Source of the DNA: Amphiura filiformis
Lineage: Eukaryota; Echinodermata; Ophiuroidea; Amphilepidida; Amphiuridae
DNA length: 64,000 nt
Assembly: GCF_039555335.1 (NCBI RefSeq)
Contig: NC_092647.1
Location: forward strand, 11,684,313-11,748,312
Reading direction: 5' to 3'
The notes below the pieces were generated by a model. It saw nothing but the letters and a program-made list of their open reading frames with translations. It had not been told where the DNA came from and searched no databases. Positions 35,310-45,332 of the stretch are shown here, piece after piece (the first letter of the stretch is position 1; each line of letters opens with the position of its first letter). Position numbers and translations under genes: made by a program.

Positions 35310-36530
35310 GTCTCCAATTCCCTACCTCTACCCCACTCTACCCTAATGTTACAGTATATCTGAGTTGCATGGAAAGATAAAAGATGAATGCTTTATCATG
35401 ACAAGCATGATGTGGTGATACATGGGTTTTCGTTACTTATTCTACAAACTCATTTCCCGACTCATTGTATGCCAGTCTGGTAATTAATTACGGGTAAATT
35501 GAGATGGCAGACATATGATAACCTCATTGAACCAGTTTACGCATTTGAGTTCCACGAATCTATGTCTTTCACTTACATTACAATTATTACATCAGTTGTT
35601 AGCAAACATTTGGGCAGGACACAGCGTTTAAATGATCTATAGCTATTAGTTATAGTGCCGAATATTAAGTGCAGCAATGGATGAAAACGGCATAACTTGC
35701 AGCTCTTAAAAGAGCAATTTGCTGTTAGGGCTCTACGATAAGAAAGCGATACGGGCTCTGACTTGTAATTAGAAGGTTACTGGTTCGAACCCCGGTGGTG
35801 AATCGCGGTGTGCCGTTTGATACACAATACTCTTCACTTCTGTTGTCTCTCTCCATCCGGACTCTCCGCCACCTTACGAAGTTATGCTGGGATGGTAAAC
35901 AGACTAGTTGAGCTGAAGGAGTGACGAACTCCCCACATAGCAACGATAGTCACAAGAGGTGTGTGGTCTAAAGTCGCATCGAAGGAGAGATAGGCACCCG
36001 GCCTGTAAAGTACAGACATAAACGTTGAACTTCTTACTCATTTACACATCGGATAAAACTTCAACTTGATAACATAAAGCCGAATATGTACGAGCAGCCA
36101 GGGCGACGTTTTGAACATCACTTAATACAGTATCAACATGCGCATATTTGTGTATTATTATCTTCAGTGTTAAATTAATACAAAATACTATTGAGTTTGG
36201 CAATGTTATCCAATAATTGTGCCTGTCATGACACTATTTTAAGTACGTGTTGATGTGAACAATTATGCACACACAATAAGCCACAGGGAAAAAATTGTGC
36301 CACCGTGTCCGTTAGCTACCGTTTTTCGACTTGCATCTTCTTTGCTTGAGGAGGAGTGTTAGCGCAAAGCTATTAGTCTATATTTGCGTGCTATAATAGT
36401 AGTGATATTACGAGCATTTCAGATTCATTGCCAGAATTATCTTGAGCAGCGTTTTATGAGTAAATTTTAGTGTCTTTTTAAACAAGAGGTGACAATCATC
36501 AAATGGTAACTTCAATATACTTCAGCAAAG
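35310..36530. other. Mostly gene-free stretch with a tRNA-like relic
   Basis: A B-box-like GGTTCGAACCCC at 35782-35793 follows a weak tRNA-like region from 35735, and GATAGGCACCCGGCC near 35990 could be SINE body. The A box is not convincing. Nothing else is supported. Confidence 0.35.
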
Positions 36531-36599
36531 TTGAAATTGCCAACTCCAATATTTTTGTCCCAATGTTTGTGCAAAAATTGCAAATCTACTACACAAAAT

Positions 36600-36752
36600 C
36601 AGCAGCATTCTCCAAAAACAATGAAGCAAGTCAGCTTTTTTGACAACAAAGGGGCAAGCTTGGGCAATGTTTTAAAGCGATACATAGGACACAGCTATAC
36701 ATTGAACCATCCTACTTTTGATTTAAAGTGTGCTGTACCTGTAAGTATAACT
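36600..36752 (+). CDS. Possible orphan exon ending in a strong splice donor
   Basis: From an ATG near 36631 the frame reads MKQVSFFDNKGASLG, then NVLKRYIGHSYTLNH and LKCAVP. It meets a consensus donor (CCT|GTAAGTAT) at about 36751. A TTCAG acceptor-like site lies near 36524. I do not recognise a family, and no matching downstream exon is secure. It could be a first exon of a plus-strand gene that reads across the GPCR locus, or chance. Confidence 0.2.
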
Positions 36753-37213
36753 AGAACATGATATTAATGTTAAAAGGGAAGATCCATACCTATTATTTTA
36801 ACGATAAGTACCGTTGAAACAGACGCATCAACATTATCACTAATAGCTACTAATAGTGGATTAATCAGTATTTATGGACTGGTGCAAACTATAAAAGTCT
36901 TTGATTTGCTGGCACTTCATTGAATAGAGATTATCCGCGTTCTGTAAGCTGCATATCCTATCAGCGACTGCTATACCTTGTTTAGGATTTTCAAAAGAAG
37001 TATCTACATGTGCAACTATGACTGTTTCAAAATAGCCCACCAAAGTCATGCAGGTAACTCTGAGGTCGTGCATTGAATTGGTTTGAATGAGGAATGACTA
37101 CGGGAATCAGCGCCTTTTGTTAGAAGTCACACACGAGTAACGCGGATAACCTCTATTTGCTCCTATAACTCGAGCAACACTTAAATTGCTCATATCCACG
37201 TATAACTGCCACA

Positions 37214-38335
37214 ATGGATTCCGCGACAAACGCATCTCACAAATCTTGTGCTGTGGAAACACTCGCACATTTACAAACGGTATATATCGAAGACGATGAA
37301 GCTGCTGAAAACTGGCTTCACACACCCATTGATGACATTATATACAAGATTCTTCTGCCTGCTGTAGTAACATTTGGTCTTGCCGGAAATGCAGCATTTT
37401 TGTTCATGGTTGCCCGTCTGTCTCGCATGAAAACACCCCTGAACTTCTTCTTAGTAAACTTAGCTATAAATGATATTATATTCCTTATCAGTCAGTCATT
37501 ATTCTTAATGTACGTGTTCTTTGTAACGCCAGTGAGTTACAGATATCCATTTAAAACAACGGGATCTTGTGTTATAATCTACTTGATTGGATATCTGAGC
37601 TATTATTGCTCAATATCGATAATAACTTTAGTAGCAATAGAACGTTTCTATGCTATTTGTCAACCACTTAAACATCGCGAGATGCAACATAAAAGACATA
37701 CGTTGAAAGTGATAACAGCAGCCTATATGATATCAGCAGTTCTGGCTGTGTTGACGTTGATGAAGCGAATGAAGATTCACGAATGTTGTCTGAAATGGCC
37801 CGATACTGAGCGTTACCAACACATACCGATGGTATTCCGCTACTGTGGACCTCTTCTTGGTATTCCAGGTATTGTTATTACAATGGAGATCATGTATTCG
37901 GTATTGTTCTTTCTTGCAGCCATAGTCAACGGTTACCTTTACGCTAAGATAATCTTAGAATTAGGATCGCGCACACTTGCAGTGAATAATGACGCGGGCA
38001 ATCGAAATATATCGGTTCGAAACCAAGTTGCTAAAGCACTCGTCATCAACGGAATACTCTTCTTTTTGACGCAACTACCAATGAGGCTCAACGATATAAA
38101 TGAAATCCTGGGAGCTCTTGAAGAACCCCAGTGCGTATCACCAAATCAGAGAGCTAATGACTTGTTGTCGTTTTCGGTATTGTTCTTATTCATGAACTCT
38201 TCTCTTAATCCCTACGTGTACGCTTTCAGTAGCTCTAATTACAGAAAAGGGTTTAAAGACGCCTTTTCATATACTAGACAGCCATATAGGCCAGTTAGTG
38301 CATCAGTTGCGACCATGAAAACATCGAGAGTTTGA
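37214..38335 (+). CDS. Rhodopsin-like (class A) GPCR, probable peptide receptor, intronless
   Basis: A single 373-codon frame encodes a seven-helix receptor. It would sit in the plasma membrane and signal through heterotrimeric G proteins. Landmarks: N-glycosylation site N6-A-S; TM1 about 46-68 with GN at 58-59; TM2 about 78-100 with LAIND (D87, the conserved sodium-site Asp); TM3 with C119, ending in ERF at 143-145 in place of DRY, then YAICQPL; ECL2 with candidate disulfide partners C191, C192 and C211; TM5 about 220-247; TM6 about 273-292, where the usual CWxP is TQLP (P289 kept, no Trp); TM7 with NPYVY at 332-336; and an amphipathic helix 8 start. The AICQPL context and overall form suggest a neuropeptide-type receptor, but the ligand is not identifiable. 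The start ATG has A at -3 and G at +4. No intron is needed. A broken copy of its middle lies 60 bp downstream. Confidence 0.93.
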   Translation: MDSATNASHKSCAVETLAHLQTVYIEDDEAAENWLHTPIDDIIYKILLPAVVTFGLAGNAAFLFMVARLSRMKTPLNFFLVNLAINDIIFLISQSLFLMYVFFVTPVSYRYPFKTTGSCVIIYLIGYLSYYCSISIITLVAIERFYAICQPLKHREMQHKRHTLKVITAAYMISAVLAVLTLMKRMKIHECCLKWPDTERYQHIPMVFRYCGPLLGIPGIVITMEIMYSVLFFLAAIVNGYLYAKIILELGSRTLAVNNDAGNRNISVRNQVAKALVINGILFFLTQLPMRLNDINEILGALEEPQCVSPNQRANDLLSFSVLFLFMNSSLNPYVYAFSSSNYRKGFKDAFSYTRQPYRPVSASVATMKTSRV

Positions 38336-38395
38336 ACAGAAATTATACCGGCAGTCAACGATTTTGTATATTTTGTACATATTTTGGAGATTATG

Positions 38396-38697
38396 GCCCG
38401 GTACTGAGCGTTACCAACACATACCAAAGGTATTCCGCTACTGTGGACCTCTCCTTGGTATTCCAGATATTGTTATTACAATGGAGATCATGTATTCGGT
38501 ATTGTTCTTTCTTGCAGCCATAGTCAACGGTTACCTTTACGCTAAGATTTTTAGAATTAGGATCGCGCACACTTGCTAGTGAATAATGACGCGGGCAATC
38601 GAAGTAGGCCTATATAGGTGCGAAACCAAGTGGCTAAAAGCTGCTAAATTAAAGCACTCGTCATCAACGGAATACTCTTCTTTTTGACGTAGCTGCC
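38396..38697 (+). pseudogene. Duplicated fragment of the upstream GPCR (ECL2-TM6)
   Basis: This is a near-identical copy of 37798-38079, covering ECL2, TM5, ICL3 and the start of TM6. It has stops and indels: a short deletion at the end of TM5, an extra TAG after the TM5 block, an insertion containing GTAGGCCTATATAGG in ICL3 and about 16 extra bases before AAAGCACTCG. It lacks the start, TM1-4 and TM7, so it is non-functional. Its closeness to the source marks a recent tandem duplication. Confidence 0.93.
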
Positions 38698-38744
38698 AAC
38701 ACAACGTTGTACTACTCGTAAAGGTTGTTCTTCATCCGGCCTAA

Positions 38745-39064
38745 TGTTGGTTTCATACTTTCTGCCGCTTGCCGCTGAGCGGTGTGACGCTTTTTTATGC
38801 CGCTTGTAGTAGCTTGTAGTTTTCTGAAAGCGGAGCGGCACATCGCCGCCGAGCAATCGTATTTTGTTCTCATACGTAAAGAGGGGCACCGCGCCGAGCT
38901 TGACTTGAATTCAACTGCTACCGATGCTGCCGCAAAGCGGCGGAGTGATCGATATATCGGCTTGCCGCTAGTCACAGCTAGCTTTTCTGGTGCGACTGTA
39001 CAGTGAAGCAAAATCATCGTCTGAGCGGCAAAGTGGCAAGCGGCAGGAAAGTATGAAACCAGCA
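38745..39064. mobile_element. 320 bp MITE, TAA duplication, GC-rich
   Basis: Ends TGTTGGTTTCATACTTTC and its near-perfect complement, continuing into TGCCGCTTGCCGCT, are flanked by TAA at 38742-38744 and 39065-39067. The interior is unusually rich in GCCGC words compared with the surrounding AT-rich DNA. A TWA target suggests a PIF/Harbinger-type element (inference). Confidence 0.85.
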
Positions 39065-39160
39065 TAACGCTTGTTGCACCATATGACTTACACTAATTGG
39101 AGATCCATCCTTTGGGCTCATTGTATTGATACGATTGTTAATTCGATTACCACCTTAAAT

Positions 39161-41263
39161 TGGGCTACTCCAGAAAATAAGTGCACAGCCCCTATAGAGG
39201 AGTAAATTTTCAATTAAAGAATGGATTTCCAGGTTTGCTTTCTGAAAATGACTGGAATTCCAGTAGCCAATGTTACTGGAAAAAGTTTGGAAATGCAGTA
39301 AAATGTATAAGAAATCACGGAATTGCCCGAAAGGATTTTCAATTGTGAACTATTTTTTGCAGGATTTTTCGTATAAAGACACTTTGGAATTTCAAATTGG
39401 ATTTCCAGCAATCATAATTAAAGCTGGTGATAAACATGATTTCACAAACTATAGGCCTATTTCCATCCTTCCCGCCATTTCCAAACTCTTGGAAAAAACA
39501 GTGTATACCCGGATCCAGGATTTTCTAACTAAAAACAATATCCTTTCGAAGCATCAATTTGGATTTAGACCAAACAGATCAACTAATATGGCAGTTAATG
39601 ACCTCTACTGTAAAATTGTTCAAAATCTTGACAACAAGCTGCACACCATTGGTATCTTCATAGATCTTAGTAAGGCCTTTGATACCATAAACCACAACAT
39701 TCTTCTTCAAAAACTTCACCACTATGGTATCCGAGGCCTTGCTAACGATTGGATCAAAGCATATCTTTCTGGTAGAAATCAACGTGTCATCTTCAATAAC
39801 TGCCTTTCTAAATCCATTAATGTAACCTGTGGTGTGCCCCAGGGATCTATCTTGGGTCCTCTACTCTTCTTACTTTATATCAACGACCTCCCTGCACTAC
39901 TTCCACTCCTCACTTCATTTTATTTGCAGATGACACCAACATTTTATTTACTCACTCTGACCCTCAGATACTCCAACAAAACATAAATAGGGATCTAAAA
40001 ATAATATCAAACTGGTTTAAACTGAATAAATTATCACTAAACATAAAGAAAACTAATTATATTATATTTAAAAATAAACATAGTAATAAGCCTGATATTA
40101 AATATGATATTAAAATAGATGATACCCCAATTGAAAATGTTAATACAACTAAATTCCTAGGCCTATTAATAGATCATAATCTCTCATGGCACTCACATAC
40201 CCAACATGTCTCTAAGATTGTTTCTAAATACAACGGTGTGATTCGAAAGGTCCGCCATTTTCTTCCTTCTAGTTCACTTAACACTCTATACAACTCTCTG
40301 GTTCTTCCCTATCTATCCTATGGGGCCCTCGTGTGGGCTGATCCTAACAATGCCAACTTAGACTCTGCATTTCTTCTTCAAAAGAGAGTGATCAGAAGCT
40401 GTACCAATTCCCTCTGGCTTGCCCATACAGACCCGCTCTTCTCTTCACTACGTACTTTGAAAGTTCGTGATCTCTATAGACTCCAACTGGCTTCATTCAT
40501 GTATCAATTTCATAATGACCTTCTTCCTCCGGATCTAGTCCCTGACAACTTTTTCAACACTCTCACTCTGTCTCACTCTTACAATACTAGGAATGTTCAC
40601 GAACATGTTATCTTTCCTTCTAACACTGCCCTTGCAAACAATTCTTCCAAAACGCAAGGTCCCATACTTTGGAAAGAACTCCTTCTTCTCTCAAATTGGC
40701 TCGGACTCTTGCTACCTTCAAATCCAACTTTAAGAAATATATCATTTGTGGTTACACAGAGGGCATCTAATACCTTCACGATACATTTCGTTCTTCTTTA
40801 GCCCATTTTTTTAGTAATCATCCTTAGTCTTCAGGAGCCATAGTTTTACTTCAACTTCATTCCTTCTATCTTAACTATCATCCTCGTGTTAAATCGGATC
40901 ATCTGTTTTGTGTTTGTCTGTCTGTCTGTATGTCTGTCTGTTTGGTAACTATTTAAGAGGGCCCTGCACCCCCACGCTCCGCGTTTAGCAGGGTCCTCGT
41001 CAATCACCTGATTTAACCCTATTTTTTCAGGTTGATTCAATGTTACTATTGTTATTATATTAGTTATTTATTACCATGATTTATATTATTATCATTATCA
41101 CTATTATTGCTTCTGCTTATCATTATTGAATTACATTTGTACATTGTATTACTGATTGGTGATTGGCAAAATAAAATATGAATGAATGAATGAATGAATT
41201 AGTCGGACAGTCTGGAAATCCAAACTCCTCTATAGGGGTTGTGCATCTATTTTGGAAGAGCCT
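39161..41263. mobile_element. CCCCTATAGAGG TIR element split by a LINE
   Basis: The left end GGGCTACTCCAGAAAATAAG followed by ACAGCCCCTATAGAGGAGT is matched in reverse complement by the right end around 41205-41263 (CTCCTCTATAGGGGTTGTGCA). Without the LINE at 39406-41198 the element would be about 310 bp. It belongs to the same family as 11555-11932. Confidence 0.65.
39406..41198 (+). mobile_element. L2/CR1-like LINE, 5'-truncated, one frameshift in RT
   Basis: RT motifs are in order: DFTNYRPISILP, QFGFRPNRST, IDLSKAFDTINHNIL (catalytic Asp), GVPQGSILGPLLFLLYIN, then, after a one-step frame change at about 39920, LFADDTNILF (the ADD catalytic pair), LGLLIDHNLSW and LVLPYLSYG. From 39920 the second frame is open to the stop at 40801. 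The endonuclease half is absent (5' truncation, usual for LINEs). The 3' UTR has a (TCTG)n run (40916-40940), a GGCCCTGC/GCAGGGTCC hairpin (about 40961-40997) and a terminal (TGAA)n tail at 41178-41198, which supports an L2-type 3' end. Confidence 0.9.
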
Positions 41264-41464
41264 ATAAGGATGACCATATCGAGGGTTGAGAGCTAGAAAG
41301 TAGTTTGAGACGGGATTCAAGTCGCGATTGAATCGGTGCATTTTGAAAATATGACCTGTGCATTAGATATTTGACGTACACTTGACCTAGTTTACTCCAT
41401 AACTCCTGAACTAAGCATTCTAGTGCAATACGACAGTTGATTTGTTTTATTTCTAGCCATAATT

Positions 41465-41572
41465 TGAGGTATATTACAACATAATAGAACAAATTTTAAA
41501 TTTGAGTCCCATATGACCTTGGGGTATATTACAACGTGATAGAACAAATTTTAAATTTGACCCATATGACTA
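41465..41572. repeat. ~55 bp tandem duplication
   Basis: GGTATATTACAAC(A/G)T(A/G)ATAGAACAAATTTTAAATTTGA occurs at about 41468 and 41523, each followed by CCCATATGAC. The second copy abuts the RTE-like sequence. Confidence 0.85.
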
Positions 41573-42915
41573 TGAACCAACTTGTTGAAAAATCTAGGGA
41601 ATACCAGCTGCCCTTATGCCTTGCTTTTGTGGATTATGAAAAAGCTTTCGATTCGGTGGAAACAAATGCAGTCATCCAAGCGCTCAAAAACCAAGACATA
41701 AACACAATCTACATCAAGACCACCCAGGTAATATATACCAATGCCACAGCTACACTAACACTTCAAAAGGACAGTGAACCAATTTTTATCAGAAGGGGAG
41801 TTCGTCAGGGAGACACCATGTCACCCAAGTTGTTTGTGGCAAACCTAGAAGAAATCTTCAAGAGATTGAACTGGGTTGATAAAGTCATCAATGTACAGAA
41901 ATTAAACCATCATTGCAGATGACATTGTAATCATATCTGGAAAGGCAGCCGAGCAGGGGTAGCATTAAGGCCCGAGCTTGCAGAAAATCCAAATACATGG
42001 GGTGAAAATTAAATCTTGGGGTGAAAAATATTTTGCAGTGTAGTCAGGGGTAGGAGTAAGGTCCAAAAGTAGAGGGTCAGAGTTCACCCCCGAGCTTGCA
42101 CATATTCCCAATATAGAGGGTGAAAAATTAATATTTTTTTAATTTAGGGGGTCATTCACCCCCGATCGGGGGTTAACGCTACCCCTGCAGCCGAGTTGGA
42201 AGAATTGTTAAATGATTTGAATAATAAGAGTAGGAAAGTGGGCTACAAAATGAACATGTCAAAAACAAAGGTCATTGTTCAATATGCAGATGACAAGGAA
42301 ATCAAAATTAGAAGTGAAACACTGGAACATGTATCCAAATACACACAAGAGATTTGGGCAGATGGGAACCAGTCGCAGGAAATAAAGAGAAAAACACAAG
42401 CAGGATGGGCAGCTTTTAGCAGATACAAAGACATACTAACAGACAAAACCACGCCAAACTGTCTAAAAGAAGCCTTTCAATCAATGCAGCTTACCTGCCA
42501 TAACATATGGAAGTAAACTTAAAAAAGATATGGAAATGAAACTTCAGACTACACAAAGAAGTATGGAAAGAATGATGCCGGGGTATACAAGGAGAGACCG
42601 GAAAAAGAACACTGGATCAGGAAACAAACAAGAGCAAAGGATGTGTTAACAACAGTAAAGAGAATTAAATGGAGGTGGGCTGGACATCTGCGCAAGGACA
42701 ACAGGTGGACGATGGAATCAGCTCACAACAGAGTGGCAACCGTTATATAGAGCAAGAAAAAGAGGAAGACCTCGAGCTAGATGGAGAGATGAGGTGGTCA
42801 GCTACTTGTGAACATCAGCCTGGACAGGAACTGCAGGAGACAGGGGAAATTGGCAGAATTTGTGAGAGGCCTTTGCCCAGCAGTGGGATGATATGGGCTG
42901 ATGATGATGATGACC
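41573..42915 (+). mobile_element. RTE-like LINE remnant, interrupted by a MITE
   Basis: RT motifs of the RTE type: MNQLVEKSREYQLPLCLAF followed by VDYEKAFDSVE, then RRGVRQGDTMSPKLF, then a damaged ADDIVIISGKAAE, which is cut by the MITE at 41954-42187 and resumes with LEELLNDLNN and MNMSKTKVI. Later pieces include RIKWRWAGHLRKDNRW, out of one frame. The 3' end GGCCTTTGCCCAGCAGTGGG followed by a (GATGAT)n tail (42899-42913) is a familiar RTE ending. There are many frame changes, so it is dead. Confidence 0.88.
41954..42187. mobile_element. 234 bp hAT-type MITE inside the RTE
   Basis: Terminal inverted repeats CAGGGGTAGCATTAA (left) and CAGGGGTAGCGTTAA (right, reverse complement). They are flanked by an exact 8 bp duplication CAGCCGAG at 41946-41953 and 42188-42195. 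Removing the element and one duplication leaves a continuous RT frame. Eight-base duplications and CAGGG ends are typical of hAT elements. Confidence 0.95.
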
Positions 42916-43602
42916 TTGGGAAGCATAGGGAACATAGAAAAAATGGAACCAACTCTAGTTTTATCATTTTTAGGTGTAAGGATGCAAAAAAACATTGGTT
43001 CCACTAATGTAGCGAGAAAAAATGCTAATCACTACAAAGCGCCATGCACTTAGTAGTTAAAAGGGCTATAATGCATAATTATTATGCACCACTACATGTA
43101 GGTTAGAGTGCATATACGCCATTAGGCTATATATCACGCTAATTAGAGAAGTAGAAGTATGACAGTAGACGTTTACGGTTTAACCATCTGTGGTTAAACA
43201 GCTTTTAACAATACTATGATGTACACAGATGTAGACCTATGTCACGTAGCTCATGTTGATTAAAATAACGAACTCGAATCAATCACCATGATCACATTGC
43301 CAATAACATGAGCATCCCTCAGTGCCAAGTATAAGTTATCTGCCGTTTTATTGTCCATGACCGTTTTCTTGTGTATTTTTGGCTTCAAGTTGTAAATTTC
43401 GTATTTGTTTTAAAAAATAAGTCGAGAAATTTCATTGACAAGATTTGTATTATATTAAGTTGCGAGATGGTGTTGCCAGAGCTAGGTCTTAGATTTAGAG
43501 CCAAACTTCTTTGGAATGTTCTTGATAACGGAAATGTAGACCCCCGCCAAATTGTGACGCAGGCCGCCTCCCCTATTGAGAAAAGGCTGTTCTTTCTTGA
43601 CA
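42916..43602. other. Gene-free stretch
   Basis: A plus-strand frame at 43371-43658 reads partly gene-like (VLPELGLRFRAKLLWNVLDN) but runs into the neighbouring MITE, and no splice signals or family were found. It is not called a gene. Confidence 0.4.
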
Positions 43603-43604
43603 TA

Positions 43605-44463
43605 CAGCCTGTCTCAAAACAAATTGTGCAAGTGAAAAGCGCCCTCTCTGGCAATTAGAAAATACCGTTGTGAAATAATGCTTACATCAACATCAAGGGT
43701 GTAGTATTAGCTCTCAAATGCCGTTTGTTCTGTTCAATTTGCTTGTTTTAATCTTGAGATATGTTTAGTTAAAGACGAAAGGGTAAAATCACAATTGTGC
43801 CACTTTTACTATGGAAGAGGGTTTTACATGTAACAGTGATAGCATCAAGTTTATCAAGAGTTCCTTCATGAAATCAAAAGAATACACAATACAAAAAGTT
43901 TTTGACTGTTTTATCATGATGCATGAATGATTATTCTCCTTTTCCACTTAAAAGAGATTAAAAGATAAATAAATATTTCAAATTCTGTTGTAAAAATAGA
44001 TTTCACATTCTGCTGTTTTGCATGTGCATGTCAATGATTTTATCATGGTAAATACTGTTCTCTTAGTCACTTAAGGCATGTTAAAAGACAAGCAAATATT
44101 GCGCACTTATACATGTGATAGGTTAATGGACGCATATTACTTGTTGGGAGAGATATTAGACAAAATAATGCACGCGTGCTGGTGTTGATGCGTCTAATGC
44201 GTGCGCCCCGAAAGGGAGGAGTGCATTAGACGCATCAACATCAGCTATCATTGATGTACAGCTCTCTTCCCCAGTAAAAGTGGCACAATTGTGAGTTAAA
44301 TAAACATATCTCGAAATTGGAACAAGCAAATTGACCAGAACAAACGGCATTTGAGAGCTAAGACTGCGCCCGTGACATTGATGTAAGCATTATGTCACAA
44401 CAGTATTCTCTGATTGCCAAAGAGGGCGCTTTTCACTTGCACAATTTTTTTTGAGACAGGCTG
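43605..44463. mobile_element. 859 bp element with ~200 bp TIRs, TA duplication
   Basis: CAGCCTGTCTCAAAA at the left is mirrored at the right, and the inverted similarity runs for about 200 bp through AGTGAAAAGCGCCCTCT, GCTCTCAAATGCCGTTTG and CACAATTGTGCCACTTTTAC. It is flanked by TA at 43603-43604 and 44464-44465, as in Tc1/mariner-type elements. An inner hairpin (GTTGATGCGTCTAATGC and its complement, 44184-44240) lies within. No transposase. Confidence 0.88.
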
Positions 44464-44499
44464 TAGATCGCTTCCACAAATAAAACCTTCGACAACAAG

Positions 44500-44665
44500 T
44501 TTGGGTCGATCCTTCATGTAATTATTTCGTGTAATCTAATCCTAACTCTAACCCTAATCCTAACCCTAACCCTAATCATAATCATAACCCTAAACTAACC
44601 CTAACCTTAACCCTAACCCTAATTTCGTGTAAAATGACATGAAGGAATAACCCAAGTTTGCTGTT
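44500..44665. repeat. Hairpin split by a telomeric array
   Basis: The left arm TTTGGGTCGATCCTTCATGT (44500-44519) and the right arm ACATGAAGGAATAACCCAA (44637-44655) are inverted repeats with few mismatches. The telomere-like array occupies the loop. Confidence 0.8.
44535..44621 (-). repeat. Interstitial telomeric repeats (CCCTAA)n
   Basis: Eighty-seven bases of CCCTAA hexamers with variants (CCTAAT, CTCTAA, CATAAT), equal to TTAGGG on the minus strand. An exact 11 bp word ATTTCGTGTAA lies on each side (44524-44534 and 44622-44632), so the array looks inserted with a target duplication. Confidence 0.92.
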
Positions 44666-44679
44666 GAGCAGCCAGTCTC

Positions 44680-44908
44680 GTGTGGAAACATTAACTTCAG
44701 AGAGTCCCTTGGCTCCATTGGGGGGGGGGGGGGGGGATGAAGGTGACAAGCTTTGATGATGTGGTCTGCCGTCTGCACTTCCTTTCCGCACTCACAAAGA
44801 GGGCTTTGGGTGAGGCGCCATTTATGCATACTGGCCCTTAAGCGACCTACCCCTGTTCGCAGACGGTTGAATTTCAACACCTGGGTTTTGACATGTCTGG
44901 GATATAGG
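44680..44908 (-). mobile_element. LINE C-terminal fragment (minus)
   Basis: The minus strand encodes FNRLRTGVGRLRASMHKW, then SPLCECGKEVQTADHIIKAC, the Cys/His-containing C-terminal region of many jockey/CR1-like LINE proteins. A G16-like tract near 44720 lies within it. It meets a plus-strand LINE fragment head-on at about 44905. Confidence 0.75.
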
Positions 44909-45199
44909 GGACTGATCTTGAACACAAAGAAGACGAAAGTCATGATTGTAGATGCAGGACGAAATGATACAGATGAAAACTTTTCCATAGAGGGTGATCT
45001 CATTGAAGAGATGGAAAGCTTTGAATTTCTGGGCTCCATCATTACAACCAAAAGTGACTGCACCCAGGAGATAAAGCGAAGATTGACAATAGCTCGGAGT
45101 GTAGTTTTAAACCTGACCAAACTGTGGAAAAGTAAACTTCCTCCATTCCTCAAGGTTTGTTTGCTAAAATCAACAGCATTTGCTGTGGCATCATATTAG
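44909..45199 (+). mobile_element. RTE/CR1-like LINE fragment (plus)
   Basis: The frame encodes GLILNTKKTKVMIVDAG, FEFLGSIITTKSDCTQEIKR and AFAVASY, the post-YADD and thumb part of an RT. The start is cut at the junction with the minus-strand LINE fragment and it stops at 45199. Confidence 0.8.
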
Positions 45200-45332
45200 T
45201 TAGGGGAAAAAGTTCACTTTGGTGACCACTCTCTGGCTAGTAAGGTTTGACGATTGATTCAACTTCTATGGACCATTTAGAAAAAAAATAGCCACCATGT
45301 CCCTCGCGAAAATCCCGGCATTTTTCGCTAGA

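Noticed and set aside
43371..43658. Gene ending in ...VQVKSALSGN
   Set aside because: The last third is the terminal repeat of the 859 bp element; no splice sites or known family for the rest.
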